The notes under the pieces were generated by a model. It worked only from the letters and a program-made list of their open reading frames with translations, had not been told where the DNA came from and did no database searches. From an uncultured Bacteroidales bacterium (GTDB lineage: Bacteria > Bacteroidota > Bacteroidia > Bacteroidales > UBA932): DNA of 64,000 nucleotides. The translations under genes and the position numbers were made by a program. The stretch spans positions 1 through 64,000 of the forward strand of contig CAMWUW010000004.1 in NCBI GenBank assembly GCA_947177525.1, read 5' to 3'. Numbering within the stretch: position 1 is the stretch's first letter; each line of letters starts with the position of its first letter. Positions 53,700-62,252 of the stretch are shown here, one piece after another.

Positions 53700-53704
53700 A
53701 CATA

Positions 53705-54148
53705 TCAAACATTTTCTGCTGCAATCTCTTTAATCTTTGCAATCATTGACACAAGACCATTGGCCCGTGTCGGGGAAAGGTTCTCCCTGAGTCCAATCTT
53801 CTCCACTACAGAGAAATCAGAAGAAAGAATCTCAGCAGGTGTTCTACCGGAATACAATCCTATCAGCAGAGAAATGATTCCCTTGGTTATTATCGCATCA
53901 CTGTCTGCGCTGAATACAATTTTGTCGTTGTCAAATTTATAATCCAGCCAAACCCTTGACTGGCAACCTTTTATAAGTTTATCATCAGTTTTCTCAGACT
54001 CCGGATAATCAGTCAGGGACTTTCCGAGTTCAATCAGGTATTCATATTTGTCAAGCCACTCATCATACATCGAGAATTCCTCGACAATGGCATTTTCAGC
54101 TTCTTTCAATGTTTCCATACTGTCATATTTGTTTGAGAACATAGTCAT
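53705..54148 (-). CDS. sufE: Sulfur acceptor protein SufE
   Basis: A 147-aa protein that takes persulfide sulfur from SufS. It has the family core KYEYLIELGKSL, then KLIKGCQSRVWLDYKF with the active cysteine in GCQS, and DAIITKGIISLLIGLYSGRTP. It is encoded 3 bases after the sufS stop, with the DUF59 gene after it. The ATG two codons on (MFSNK) is an alternative start. Confidence 0.95.
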   Translation of the reverse strand: MTMFSNKYDSMETLKEAENAIVEEFSMYDEWLDKYEYLIELGKSLTDYPESEKTDDKLIKGCQSRVWLDYKFDNDKIVFSADSDAIITKGIISLLIGLYSGRTPAEILSSDFSVVEKIGLRENLSPTRANGLVSMIAKIKEIAAENV

Positions 54149-54151
54149 AAA

Positions 54152-55378
54152 TCAGGCAAACATGCCTATCGCAATGTTCAGGCATTTTACGAAATATTCA
54201 ACTTCCTCCAAAGTGTTGTATGGAGCAAGTGATGCACGCAAGACTCCAGTCAGTCCCAGCCTTTCCATAAGAGGCTCAGCACACATCTGCCCCGATCTTA
54301 CAGCTATTCCCATCTTATCCAGCACAAGCGCAAGATCTTCATGATGGACACCATCTACAGAAAATGAAAAAACAGGAATCTTATCCTTTGATGTTCCTTG
54401 TGGAACACCGTAAAGTCTGACTTTGGAATGCAACGCCAACGTGTTGAGCATATACTCCTTTACAGAGTCCGTATACTTCGTCAACTTATTATTATTCAAT
54501 AATTTAACAAACTCTATAGCTGGCTTTAAAGTTGCTATGGAAGCAAAATTCTGAGTTCCTGCCTCATATTTCAGAGGAAGAGGGGCATAAGTGGTTTCGG
54601 CAAAACTTACATTTCCAACCATTTCTCCTCCCCCCATATAAGGAGGCATGGCGTCAAGCCACTTTTTCTTTCCGTAAAGCACTCCGGTACCGGTTGCAGC
54701 ATATAGCTTATGTCCGGAAAAAGCATAAAAGTCACAATCCATTTCCCGCACATCAACCTTGCAGTGCACAATCCCCTGTGCGCCGTCAACGAAAACAGGA
54801 ATCCCTCTATCGTGGCATTTGGCAATTATTCCCTTCACAGGATTTACGATTCCAAGCACATTGGAAACATGCGTTACAGCCATTATTTTTGTGCGTGGAG
54901 ACAATATGCTGTCAAGTTTGTCCAGTACAAGATGGCCGTCATCATTTATAGGAAGGACACGAAGAAAGGCCTTCTTTCTCTTGCACATCATCTGCCACGG
55001 AACAAGATTGGAATGATGTTCAGCTTCCGTGACAACAACCTCATCCCCTTCTTCAATGAAAGCCTCACCAAAACAGAAGGCAACAAGATTCACAGCAGCG
55101 GTAGTTCCCGAAGTAAAAACAATTTCTTCCCTGCTTTCTGCATTTATAAAACTGCGGACAGCATCACGTGCTTCTTCGTATGCTCTTGTAGCCTCATCGG
55201 AAAGACGGTGAACAGCCCTATGAATATTGGCATTTGAGTGTATGCTTACTTCATTCCACTTATCCAATACGCTCTTAACCCTCTGGGTCGTAGCCGCATT
55301 GTCGAAATAAACTATATTCTTTCCGTATACCTTTCTCGACAAAGCTGGAAACATATCTCTTATTTCTCCAACATCCAT
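54152..55378 (-). CDS. sufS: Cysteine desulfurase SufS
   Basis: A 408-aa PLP enzyme that removes sulfur from cysteine for Fe-S cluster building. Visible features are YFDNAATTQRVKSVL near the start, VFTSGTTAAVNLVAF, TEAEHHSNLVPW, the PLP lysine in FSGHKLYAATGTG and the catalytic cysteine in RSGQMCAEPLMERLG. Length is typical of group II desulfurases. It leads a minus-strand run of sufS, sufE, the DUF59 gene, folK and glyS, with its -7 element in the gap shared with ruvA. There is no sufBCD in the window. Confidence 0.96.
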   Translation of the reverse strand: MDVGEIRDMFPALSRKVYGKNIVYFDNAATTQRVKSVLDKWNEVSIHSNANIHRAVHRLSDEATRAYEEARDAVRSFINAESREEIVFTSGTTAAVNLVAFCFGEAFIEEGDEVVVTEAEHHSNLVPWQMMCKRKKAFLRVLPINDDGHLVLDKLDSILSPRTKIMAVTHVSNVLGIVNPVKGIIAKCHDRGIPVFVDGAQGIVHCKVDVREMDCDFYAFSGHKLYAATGTGVLYGKKKWLDAMPPYMGGGEMVGNVSFAETTYAPLPLKYEAGTQNFASIATLKPAIEFVKLLNNNKLTKYTDSVKEYMLNTLALHSKVRLYGVPQGTSKDKIPVFSFSVDGVHHEDLALVLDKMGIAVRSGQMCAEPLMERLGLTGVLRASLAPYNTLEEVEYFVKCLNIAIGMFA

Positions 55379-55413
55379 AAACTTCAGTCAATTATCAACA
55401 ACAAAATATCCGG

Positions 55414-55421
55414 CAAATTTA
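55414..55421 (-). promoter_or_regulatory. -7 element for sufS
   Basis: TAAATTTG on the minus strand, 35 bases before the start codon. The -33 part is weak. It lies back to back with the ruvA signal. Confidence 0.5.
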
Positions 55422-55455
55422 GCAAAAACTATATTTCTTTTACAGGATTTTATCA

Positions 55456-55463
55456 TATTTTTG
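55456..55463 (+). promoter_or_regulatory. -7 element for ruvA
   Basis: TATTTTTG, 24 bases before the ATG at 55488. The -33 part is weak. Confidence 0.5.
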
Positions 55464-55487
55464 CATAAGATACAAAAACAAATCGAA

Positions 55488-56069
55488 ATGATAGATTACA
55501 TAAAAGGAAAGATTGATTCATTGAGTCCTACGGACCTTATTCTGGAGAATAATGGAATAGGATACAGCATTCTTATTTCGCTACAGACATACGAAAAATT
55601 AAACGGATGCAAAGATGCAGTCATATACATCCATCACTACCTGAGAGAAGACGAAGAACTATATTATGGATTTGCCTCAAAAGACGAGAGGGAACTTTTC
55701 CGTCTACTGATAGGAGTTTCAGGTATAGGAGCCTCAACAGCAAGGATGATGCTTTCCTCACTAACATCAGACGAAATAAGAAGCGCAATCGTTTCAGAAG
55801 ATCTCAACAAAATAAAAAGCATAAAAGGAATAGGAACCAAAAGTGCACAAAGACTTATTCTTGAGCTGAAGGACAAGGTATCAAAAATTTCAGGACCCCA
55901 GCTTCCTCTGCAATATCAGACAAACGCAGCATCCGAAGAAGCAAGTACAGCACTCATAATGTTGGGATTCACAAAAGCAAATGTAAATAAGGCCATAGCT
56001 TCAGTAATCAAGGAAAAACCGACAGCAAGCCTTGAAGAGATTATAAAATTATCATTAAAAATTCTATAA
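55488..56069 (+). CDS. ruvA: Holliday junction branch migration protein RuvA
   Basis: 193 aa from the ATG at 55488 (the track begins nine codons upstream without family support). RuvA holds the four-way DNA junction for RuvB. The N-terminal OB domain starts MIDYIKGKIDSL; the helix-hairpin-helix motifs are FRLLIGVSGIGASTARMML and LNKIKSIKGIGTKSAQRLI; the C-terminal RuvB-contact domain is seen in ALIMLGFTKANVNKAI. It stands alone. The stop codon lies within a 32-bp palindrome that holds a parS-like site. Confidence 0.96.
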   Translation: MIDYIKGKIDSLSPTDLILENNGIGYSILISLQTYEKLNGCKDAVIYIHHYLREDEELYYGFASKDERELFRLLIGVSGIGASTARMMLSSLTSDEIRSAIVSEDLNKIKSIKGIGTKSAQRLILELKDKVSKISGPQLPLQYQTNAASEEASTALIMLGFTKANVNKAIASVIKEKPTASLEEIIKLSLKIL

Positions 56070-56096
56070 AAGTGTTCCACGTGGAACACTTTTATA
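56065..56096. other. parS-like ParB-binding site 1 in a 32-bp palindrome
   Basis: The core TGTTCCACGTGGAACA (56073-56088) fits the widely conserved parS consensus TGTTnCACGTGnAACA. It is extended to a perfect 32-bp palindrome (TATAAAAG on one side, CTTTTATA on the other) that overlaps the ruvA stop codon. It might also end transcription, but it has no loop. Confidence 0.75.
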
Positions 56097-56405
56097 ATAT
56101 ACAGAAGCTACTAAGCCGGATAATAAATATAAACTTAGCGCATAGACTGAACAAAATACCTGAAGAAGCAGAATTTCCTGATAAATCCAGATTTTTTTTC
56201 AGTAAAACTCGTGGTGGACATTTGGGGTGATGCAATCGCTATAATAAATTGATTTTCATATTTGGGTGGAGATTTTATTGATATGCTCCTAAAAATGCTT
56301 CTTCTGATTTAGTTTCACTCCAGCCGGCGACTATATCTGAAATAAGTTGACCCAGGAAATTGGGAAATTCCATGTCGTTTTGACTCCAACTGTTTCTGGT
56401 CAACG

Positions 56406-56445
56406 TTTTAAGTGTGACACCAGGAACACCAGGTCTGCATTTTAG
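56406..56445. repeat. Dispersed repeat, permuted copy
   Basis: On the reverse strand this reads TAAAATGCAGACCTGG, then GTGTTCC, then GGTGTCACACTTAAAA. Both blocks also occur at 7824-7850, but there in the other order, as if the unit were tandemly repeated or permuted. Confidence 0.6.
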
Positions 56446-56675
56446 GTAAATACATCACACCAAATGCACAGGTGAGCTAAAATTTACGTACGGAAATTGA
56501 TGCCTTCTCCCCTTTCATTATGGAAAAGGACATTATCAGGAACAACCTCTACAGATTACAATATCAAAGATTTTGGTCCGCCACCTACCAATAAGTTCCA
56601 GTCCAAAAGTTCGGAATTAAGGTTGTGCCATCATATTTCTATCCGTGAAACTAAAGTATCCGATTATAAATAATA

Positions 56676-56717
56676 CCCGCTGATTTCTGCCATGATTTTG
56701 AAACAGAGATCAGCGGG
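56676..56717 (-). terminator. Terminator after mnmG
   Basis: A 14-bp stem with one mismatch (CCCGCTGATTTCTG / CAGAGATCAGCGGG), followed on the minus strand by TATTATTTATAA. It begins 12 bases after the mnmG stop. Confidence 0.7.
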
Positions 56718-56729
56718 AAATGTTTAGGA

Positions 56730-58817
56730 TTACCTTCCGAAATACACAAGAAGGACAGATATATCCGACGGAGAAACCCCGGAGATACGGGATGCCTGGG
56801 CTATAGTTTTAGGGGCATACTTTTTAAGTTTCTGCCTGCATTCTATAGAAAGGCTATTGACCTTGTCGAAATCAAAACCGTCAGGAATTATAAGGTTCTC
56901 CAGTCTTAGCATTTTATCAGCCAACTGTTGCTCACGTTCAATATACCCTTTGTACTTGATGGATACCTCCACTGAATCAAGGATCTCTCTCCTATAATTG
57001 GATTCTATAGCAGAAACAAGAAAATCATTGTCCAATTTAGCAACAGGAAACTCAGTATTCCCCCTCAGAACCAACAAAGCATCCAGGTACGAAAGACGTG
57101 ATTTCTGAGCACCCAAATCAAATTTATCCATATCCAGCAAATCAGGATAAGATACATCGTCAGAAAACAAACCGTCAGTCGGATGAGAGAGGAACGAATC
57201 TGAATTAACTCCAAATTTATCAAATGTTCCACGTGGAACTAAATTAATAATATCCTTTAATGATACTTGGGGGCGTGAAAGGAGATCCGCAATTCTTCTT
57301 CTCGAATCTATAGGTGCAGTACCGGCTGACAGCAGATAATCATTAATATTCTCAGGACGCAATGAAGCAGACTCAAAGAAATCTTTTAAAGAATCAGCAG
57401 CCTCATACTTACGCATAGTATAGTCATATCTGAATTTATCAGCAAGACCTGCATCATAGGACAATTTAGTCAACCTTAGGTCAGCATTATCCTGTCTGAG
57501 CAAAATCCTGTACTCGGCCCTCGAAGTAAACATCCTGTAAGGCTCATCCACTCCTTTGGTAATTAGGTCATCTATAAGAACACCTATATATGCCTGGTCA
57601 CGCTTAAGTACGAAAGGTTCTTTTTCATGAACTTTCAAATGCGCGTTTATACCGGCCATCAGGCCTTGAGCTGCAGCTTCCTCATATCCTGTAGTACCAT
57701 TGACCTGACCAGCCATAAAAAGATTCTCCAGATGCTTCAGCTCCAGAGTCGGAGTCAGCTGAGTAGGATCAAAGAAGTCATACTCCACAGCATAGGCAGG
57801 TCTGTATATCTTAGCCTTTTCCAATCCCTTTATAGAATGAAGAGCATCCATCTGCACCTTAAGAGGAAGAGAAGAAGAAAAGCCCTGAAGATAATATTCA
57901 TTACTGTTCCTTCCCTCAGGCTCAAGGAAAAGCTGATGTTCATCCTTGTCAGCAAAAGTTCTGAGCTTATCCTCAATGCTCGGACAATAACGAGGACCGA
58001 TTCCTTTTATCATGCCCGAAAACAAAGGAGATTCCGAAAAGCCACTCCTAAGAATATCATGCACCTCAGGATTTGTATGCACTACAAAACACGGAAGCTG
58101 CGGGGTACCATTCTGCGCCGTAGACAGAAAAGGAAGATAAGAAAACTTCTCAGGATTTTCATCTCCATACTGAACAATAAGAGAAGATGTATCAATTGAG
58201 GAAATGTCTATCCTCGGAGGAGTACCGGTCTTCATGCGAGCCGTCTTCACTCCCATGTCAATCAGCTGGGAAGTCAGTCCTTCAGAAGACAACTCCCCTA
58301 TCCTTCCTCCCATGAATTCATTCCTGCCGATAAACATGCGGCCCCCGAGGAATGTTCCGGCCGTCACGATAACTGCCTGAGAATTGAATATTGCTCCGGT
58401 AGTCGTACATACGCCCGAAATTTTAGAACCAGAAAAGATGAATTTGGTAACTGTATCTTGGTAAATGTCTAATTTACAGGCACTTTCGAGGATTTTTCGC
58501 CAATATGAAGAGAAACAATTTTTATCACATTGGGCACGCGGACTCCATACGGCGGGCCCTTTCGAGCGGTTAAGCATCCTGAACTGCAAAGTGGAGGCAT
58601 CAGTAACAATTCCAGTATAACCTCCGAGCGCATCAATCTCACGGACAATCTGTCCTTTGGCAATTCCTCCGATTGCAGGATTGCAGGACATCTGACCGAA
58701 CTTGTTCATGTCCATAGAAATCAGAAGCACGGAAGATCCCATACGCGAAGCAGCCATGGCAGCCTCACAGCCGGCATGCCCGCCTCCGACTACAATAATA
58801 TCATAAGAGTTCATCAT
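56730..58817 (-). CDS. mnmG: tRNA uridine 5-carboxymethylaminomethyl modification enzyme MnmG (GidA)
   Basis: A 695-aa FAD enzyme that, with MnmE, modifies U34 of certain tRNAs. The FAD fold starts DIIVVGGGHAGCEAAMAA; MSCNPAIGGIAKGQIVREIDALGG and MLNRSKGPAVWSPRAQCDK hold the conserved cysteine region; GIGPRYCPSIEDK and NGTTGYEEAAAQGLMAGINA are also family blocks. It is a little longer than the usual 620-640 aa. A parS-like site is embedded in the coding region (VPRGT). It follows ybeY with a 1-base gap. Confidence 0.96.
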   Translation of the reverse strand: MMNSYDIIVVGGGHAGCEAAMAASRMGSSVLLISMDMNKFGQMSCNPAIGGIAKGQIVREIDALGGYTGIVTDASTLQFRMLNRSKGPAVWSPRAQCDKNCFSSYWRKILESACKLDIYQDTVTKFIFSGSKISGVCTTTGAIFNSQAVIVTAGTFLGGRMFIGRNEFMGGRIGELSSEGLTSQLIDMGVKTARMKTGTPPRIDISSIDTSSLIVQYGDENPEKFSYLPFLSTAQNGTPQLPCFVVHTNPEVHDILRSGFSESPLFSGMIKGIGPRYCPSIEDKLRTFADKDEHQLFLEPEGRNSNEYYLQGFSSSLPLKVQMDALHSIKGLEKAKIYRPAYAVEYDFFDPTQLTPTLELKHLENLFMAGQVNGTTGYEEAAAQGLMAGINAHLKVHEKEPFVLKRDQAYIGVLIDDLITKGVDEPYRMFTSRAEYRILLRQDNADLRLTKLSYDAGLADKFRYDYTMRKYEAADSLKDFFESASLRPENINDYLLSAGTAPIDSRRRIADLLSRPQVSLKDIINLVPRGTFDKFGVNSDSFLSHPTDGLFSDDVSYPDLLDMDKFDLGAQKSRLSYLDALLVLRGNTEFPVAKLDNDFLVSAIESNYRREILDSVEVSIKYKGYIEREQQLADKMLRLENLIIPDGFDFDKVNSLSIECRQKLKKYAPKTIAQASRISGVSPSDISVLLVYFGR
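57225..57240. other. parS-like ParB-binding site 2, inside mnmG
   Basis: TGTTCCACGTGGAACT matches the parS consensus at 15 of 16 bases, failing only at the last. It is 1.15 kb from the first site and within the codons for LVPRGTF of MnmG. Confidence 0.7.
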
Positions 58818-58818
58818 A

Positions 58819-59238
58819 TCAGAGCAGCTCCCTCAAAGAAAGATAATAATTCTCCTTGCTTCTCATGACAGCTATATCTTCTTCCGAATGGTCATCATAA
58901 CCGATGAGATGAAGAATTCCATGCACTATTACCCTATTAAGTTCATCATTGAATTCAGTACCATACTCAATCGCGTTTTCCCGCACACTGTCAACACTGA
59001 TGAAAAGGTCACCGGAAAGACGGTCTCCTTCACAATAGTCAAAAGTTATTATGTCAGTAAAATAATCATGCTGCAGATAACGCTGATTCACATCCAGGAT
59101 ATAATTGTCTGAACAAAATATAACAGAAATATCTCCTATTCTCCTTATTTCGCTTTCGGCAACCAAACGAAGCCATTTTCCCGTCAGTGTCTTCGAACGG
59201 AAAATAAAATCAGTATCCTCAAAATAATAAGAAATCAT
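58819..59238 (-). CDS. ybeY: Endoribonuclease / rRNA maturation factor YbeY
   Basis: A 139-aa metal-dependent RNase family protein involved in 16S rRNA 3' end maturation. It has the family pattern LDVNQRYLQHDYFTDIITF, the DLFISVDSVRENA block, and the zinc site HGILHLIGYDDHSEED (HGxLHxxGYDH type). It stands directly upstream of mnmG on the same strand, probably one operon. Confidence 0.95.
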   Translation of the reverse strand: MISYYFEDTDFIFRSKTLTGKWLRLVAESEIRRIGDISVIFCSDNYILDVNQRYLQHDYFTDIITFDYCEGDRLSGDLFISVDSVRENAIEYGTEFNDELNRVIVHGILHLIGYDDHSEEDIAVMRSKENYYLSLRELL

Positions 59239-59352
59239 GCTGCAAATTTTTCTGCAAATCTACAAAAATATATAAGAAGGCGGTTTTATTATCCGACGAA
59301 AGTCCAATTATCAGGCACAATAAAACAAATAGATAAAAGGATGGGCAAAAAA

Positions 59353-59383
59353 TTTGAAATAAAAAATATAATTTCTAACTTTA
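59353..59383 (+). promoter_or_regulatory. Promoter for the tonB-type gene
   Basis: TTTG (59353-59356), a 19-base spacer and TAACTTTA (59376-59383), one base off the -7 consensus; 35 bases before the ATG. Confidence 0.6.
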
Positions 59384-59418
59384 CCGGGCAAAATGGAATA
59401 TAAAAACTAACGATCAAT

Positions 59419-60108
59419 ATGGAAATCAAAAAGTCAGAAAAAGCAAGCTTGGAAAACAAGAAACTCCTGTTCGTTGAAATAGGACTTGTAATTGCTTTGG
59501 GTATAACCCTCTTTTGCTTTGAGTGGACAAGCAAGGAAACAAGTGTCGCTGTCCTTGAAGACACGACTGAAATCCTCGTGGAAGAGGAAATCATATCCAC
59601 ACAGATGGATACTCCTCCGCCACCACCTTCAGCACCTCAGATTCCGATTCTTTCAGACCAGATTGACATCGTGGACGATGATATCCAGGTTGATGACGAC
59701 ATGTTCATGAATCTTGAGGATGACGGAAGCCTTCAGGTAGAAATCAGGGACTACGTTGAAGTTGAAGAGGAAGTAGTTGAAGAAGAGGCGATTCCTTTCC
59801 AGCTCGTTGAGGAGAAGCCTTCATTCCAGGGCGGAGATGCAAACCAGTTCTCTAAATGGGTGAACTCAAGGCTTGAGTATCCTGAAATCGCAAAGGAAAA
59901 CGGTGTACAGGGACGTGTGACCCTGCAGTTCACAGTTGAGAAAGACGGAAGTGTAACCAAAGTGAAAGTGCTCCGCGGTGTTGACCCTTCACTTGACAAG
60001 GAGGCCGTCAGAGTAGTTTCTATGTCACCGAAATGGAAACCAGGAAAGCAGAGGGACCGTGCAGTTCCGGTAACATACACCTTCCCTGTTATCTTCCAGT
60101 TGAGATAA
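59419..60108 (+). CDS. Energy transducer TonB
   Basis: A 229-aa inner-membrane protein that carries proton-motive energy to TonB-dependent outer-membrane transporters such as SusC. A cytosolic start is followed by one membrane helix (about 19-37, LLFVEIGLVIALGITLF), an acidic, proline-containing periplasmic linker (TPPPPPSAPQIP, then many Asp/Glu), and the TonB C-terminal domain (about 140-229, YPEIAKENGVQGRVTLQFTV and YTFPVIFQL). No exbB/exbD gene is adjacent. A terminator follows. Confidence 0.93.
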   Translation: MEIKKSEKASLENKKLLFVEIGLVIALGITLFCFEWTSKETSVAVLEDTTEILVEEEIISTQMDTPPPPPSAPQIPILSDQIDIVDDDIQVDDDMFMNLEDDGSLQVEIRDYVEVEEEVVEEEAIPFQLVEEKPSFQGGDANQFSKWVNSRLEYPEIAKENGVQGRVTLQFTVEKDGSVTKVKVLRGVDPSLDKEAVRVVSMSPKWKPGKQRDRAVPVTYTFPVIFQLR

Positions 60109-60130
60109 TTTGATGCACAGCATCAGATAT

Positions 60131-60166
60131 AAAAGTGTGGCTATTTTAGTGTAGTCACACTTTTTG
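60131..60166 (+). terminator. Terminator after the tonB-type gene
   Basis: AAAAGTGTGGCTA / TAGTCACACTTTT stem with one wobble pair, then TTTTTG. It lies 22 bases after the stop. Confidence 0.85.
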
Positions 60167-60187
60167 TTATAAAATACAGATTAATTT

Positions 60188-61375
60188 ATGAGTGAAATCA
60201 AAGCAGAATACAAAGAAAGGGCAGTATTTGTCGGAGTCATCAAACAGGGAGACGACGAGAGACAGGTCAATGAGTATCTTGATGAGCTTGAATTTCTTGC
60301 AGAAACCGCCGGCGCCACAGGAATAAAAAGATTTGTCCAAAAAGTGGACAGACCGGACTCCAGAACATATATACGCAGCGGAAAACTTCTGGAAATAAAG
60401 GAGTTCATAAGCGAGAACGAGATAGATGCGGTAATTTTTGACGATGAGCTCTCCCCTACCCAGCTAAGGAATATAGAACGTGAGCTGAATATCAGAATTC
60501 TTGACAGGACAAACCTTATTCTTGATATTTTTGCTCAAAGGGCAAAGACTGCATACGCAAAGACGCAGGTAGAACTTGCTCAATATCAATACCTTCTCCC
60601 CAGACTGACAAGGATGTGGACACACCTTGAAAGACAGAAAGGAGGAATCGGAATGAGGGGACCGGGCGAAAGTCAGATAGAGACAGACAGGCGAATAATC
60701 CAGGACAAAATATCAAAACTCAAGGAACAGCTGAAAAAAGTGGACAGGCAGATGGCCTCACAACGCGGAAACAGGGGTTCTTTGGTGCGTATTTCGCTCG
60801 TTGGATATACAAACGTAGGTAAGAGTACCCTGATGAATCTTTTGGCCAAAAGCGACGTATTTGCAGAGAATAAATTATTTGCTACTCTTGACACCACTGT
60901 ACGGAAAGTCGTAATAGAAAATGTACCTTTTCTGCTCAGCGACACTGTCGGATTCATAAGGAAACTCCCTACACAGCTCGTAGAAGCGTTCAAGAGTACT
61001 CTTGACGAAGTAAGGGAGGCGGACATTCTCATGCATGTAGTGGATATTTCGCATCCTAATTTCGAGGAACACATCAAGGTTGTGGAGGAAACACTGAAGG
61101 ATATAAAAGCCATAGACAAGCCTATATTCGTCATATTCAATAAAATAGACGCATATAGATATGAGGAGTATGATGAGTTCTCCCTTGAGCCTAAAAAGCA
61201 GGAAAACTATTCCCTCGAAGAATTCAAGAACAGCTGGATAGCCAAAGAAAACACTCCTTGCATCTTCATTTCTGCGAAAAACAAGACAGGAATAGACAAA
61301 CTAAGAGGTGACCTATACAAAATGGTGGCGGAAATACACGCAGGACGCTATCCGTTCGACAATTTTCTCTGGTAA
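60188..61375 (+). CDS. hflX: GTPase HflX
   Basis: A 395-aa ribosome-binding GTPase that can split stalled ribosomes. The N-terminal HflX domain ends with the glycine-rich KGGIGMRGPGESQIETDRR; the GTPase domain has G1 GYTNVGKST (about 206), G2 FATLDTTVR, G3 DTVGFIRKLP, and G4 NKID. The C-terminal end is short. It is read after the tonB-type gene, which has its own terminator, so a separate promoter is likely. Confidence 0.96.
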   Translation: MSEIKAEYKERAVFVGVIKQGDDERQVNEYLDELEFLAETAGATGIKRFVQKVDRPDSRTYIRSGKLLEIKEFISENEIDAVIFDDELSPTQLRNIERELNIRILDRTNLILDIFAQRAKTAYAKTQVELAQYQYLLPRLTRMWTHLERQKGGIGMRGPGESQIETDRRIIQDKISKLKEQLKKVDRQMASQRGNRGSLVRISLVGYTNVGKSTLMNLLAKSDVFAENKLFATLDTTVRKVVIENVPFLLSDTVGFIRKLPTQLVEAFKSTLDEVREADILMHVVDISHPNFEEHIKVVEETLKDIKAIDKPIFVIFNKIDAYRYEEYDEFSLEPKKQENYSLEEFKNSWIAKENTPCIFISAKNKTGIDKLRGDLYKMVAEIHAGRYPFDNFLW

Positions 61376-61415
61376 AAAGCTGGTAAATACTTTCCGAACC
61401 AATAACACTTTCTAT

Positions 61416-61447
61416 AAAAAAGATGGCGGCCCGCCTGGACCGCCATC
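61416..61447 (-). terminator. Terminator after sdhB
   Basis: On the minus strand, GATGGCGG / CCGCCATC arms are followed by TTTTTT. It lies between convergent hflX and sdhB. Confidence 0.85.
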
Positions 61448-61467
61448 ATTGTATATTCAGAATTGTC

Positions 61468-62247
61468 CTAATCCTGGAATTTAGCGCAAAGGAACTCTCT
61501 GTTGAGACGTGCTATATGAGAGACAGTAATGTGCTTAGGGCACTCCATCTCACACGCACGGGTATTGGTGCAGGCACCGAAACCGAGCTCGTCCATTTTG
61601 GCAACCATTGCCTTGGCACGCTTTGCAGCCTCAACCTTACCCTGAGGAAGAAGCGCAAGAGAACTTACACGTGCAGATACGAACAGCATTGCCGAACCGT
61701 TCTTGCAAGTAGCCACACAGGCACCGCAACCGATGCAGGCAGCACCGTCCATGCTCTCCTCAGCCTTCTCGTAAGGGATAGGAATAGCATTTCCGTCCGG
61801 AACTCCGCCGGTACCCACAGAAACATATCCTCCTGCCTGAAGAATCTTGTCAAATGCCTGACGGTCAACAACAAGGTCCTTGATTACAGGGAAGCCTTTG
61901 CTTCTCCAAGGCTCAATGGTAATAGTGTCACCATCCTTGAATTTACGCATGTGGAGCTGGCATGTAGTAACCTCATCATCAGGTCCGTGAGCACGGCCAT
62001 TGATATAGAGTGAACATGCTCCGCAAATACCCTCACGGCAATCGTGGTCAAAAGACACAGGGCCAGAGCTCTTGCATCCTTTCTCCACAGCAACCGGATC
62101 AGCACCCTCGGCGATGAGCTGCTCATTAAGAATATCGAGCATCTCGAGGAAAGAGCTGTCAGGAGATATATTTTTTACCTGATATGTCTCAAACTTTCCT
62201 TCTGCCTTGGCGTTTTTCTGACGCCATACTTTCAATGTCAAATCCAT
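61468..62247 (-). CDS. sdhB: Succinate dehydrogenase / fumarate reductase iron-sulfur subunit
   Basis: A 259-aa electron-transfer subunit of the membrane complex linking succinate/fumarate to the quinone pool. The 2Fe-2S site is [21 protein letters not shown]; the 4Fe-4S and 3Fe-4S ligands are in [17 protein letters not shown] and [15 protein letters not shown]. In gut Bacteroidales the complex usually works as a fumarate reductase. It is the last gene of the sdhCAB operon, 5 bases after sdhA. Confidence 0.95.
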   Translation of the reverse strand: MDLTLKVWRQKNAKAEGKFETYQVKNISPDSSFLEMLDILNEQLIAEGADPVAVEKGCKSSGPVSFDHDCREGICGACSLYINGRAHGPDDEVTTCQLHMRKFKDGDTITIEPWRSKGFPVIKDLVVDRQAFDKILQAGGYVSVGTGGVPDGNAIPIPYEKAEESMDGAACIGCGACVATCKNGSAMLFVSARVSSLALLPQGKVEAAKRAKAMVAKMDELGFGACTNTRACEMECPKHITVSHIARLNREFLCAKFQD

Positions 62248-62252
62248 TTCAA

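Larger units (their letters stand above)
56070..56729. other. Long non-coding region between ruvA and mnmG
   Basis: About 660 bases without a supportable gene on either strand. It starts with the parS-like palindrome and ends with the mnmG terminator, and it holds a copy of the GGTGTCACACTTAAAA / CCAGGTCTGCATTTTA repeat (56406-56445). No DnaA box (TTATCCACA) or known structural RNA was recognised by eye. Confidence 0.6.

Noticed and set aside
56097-56675. Replication origin in the gap after ruvA
   Set aside because: No DnaA-box cluster or AT-rich unwinding region was seen; only the parS-like site supports origin proximity.
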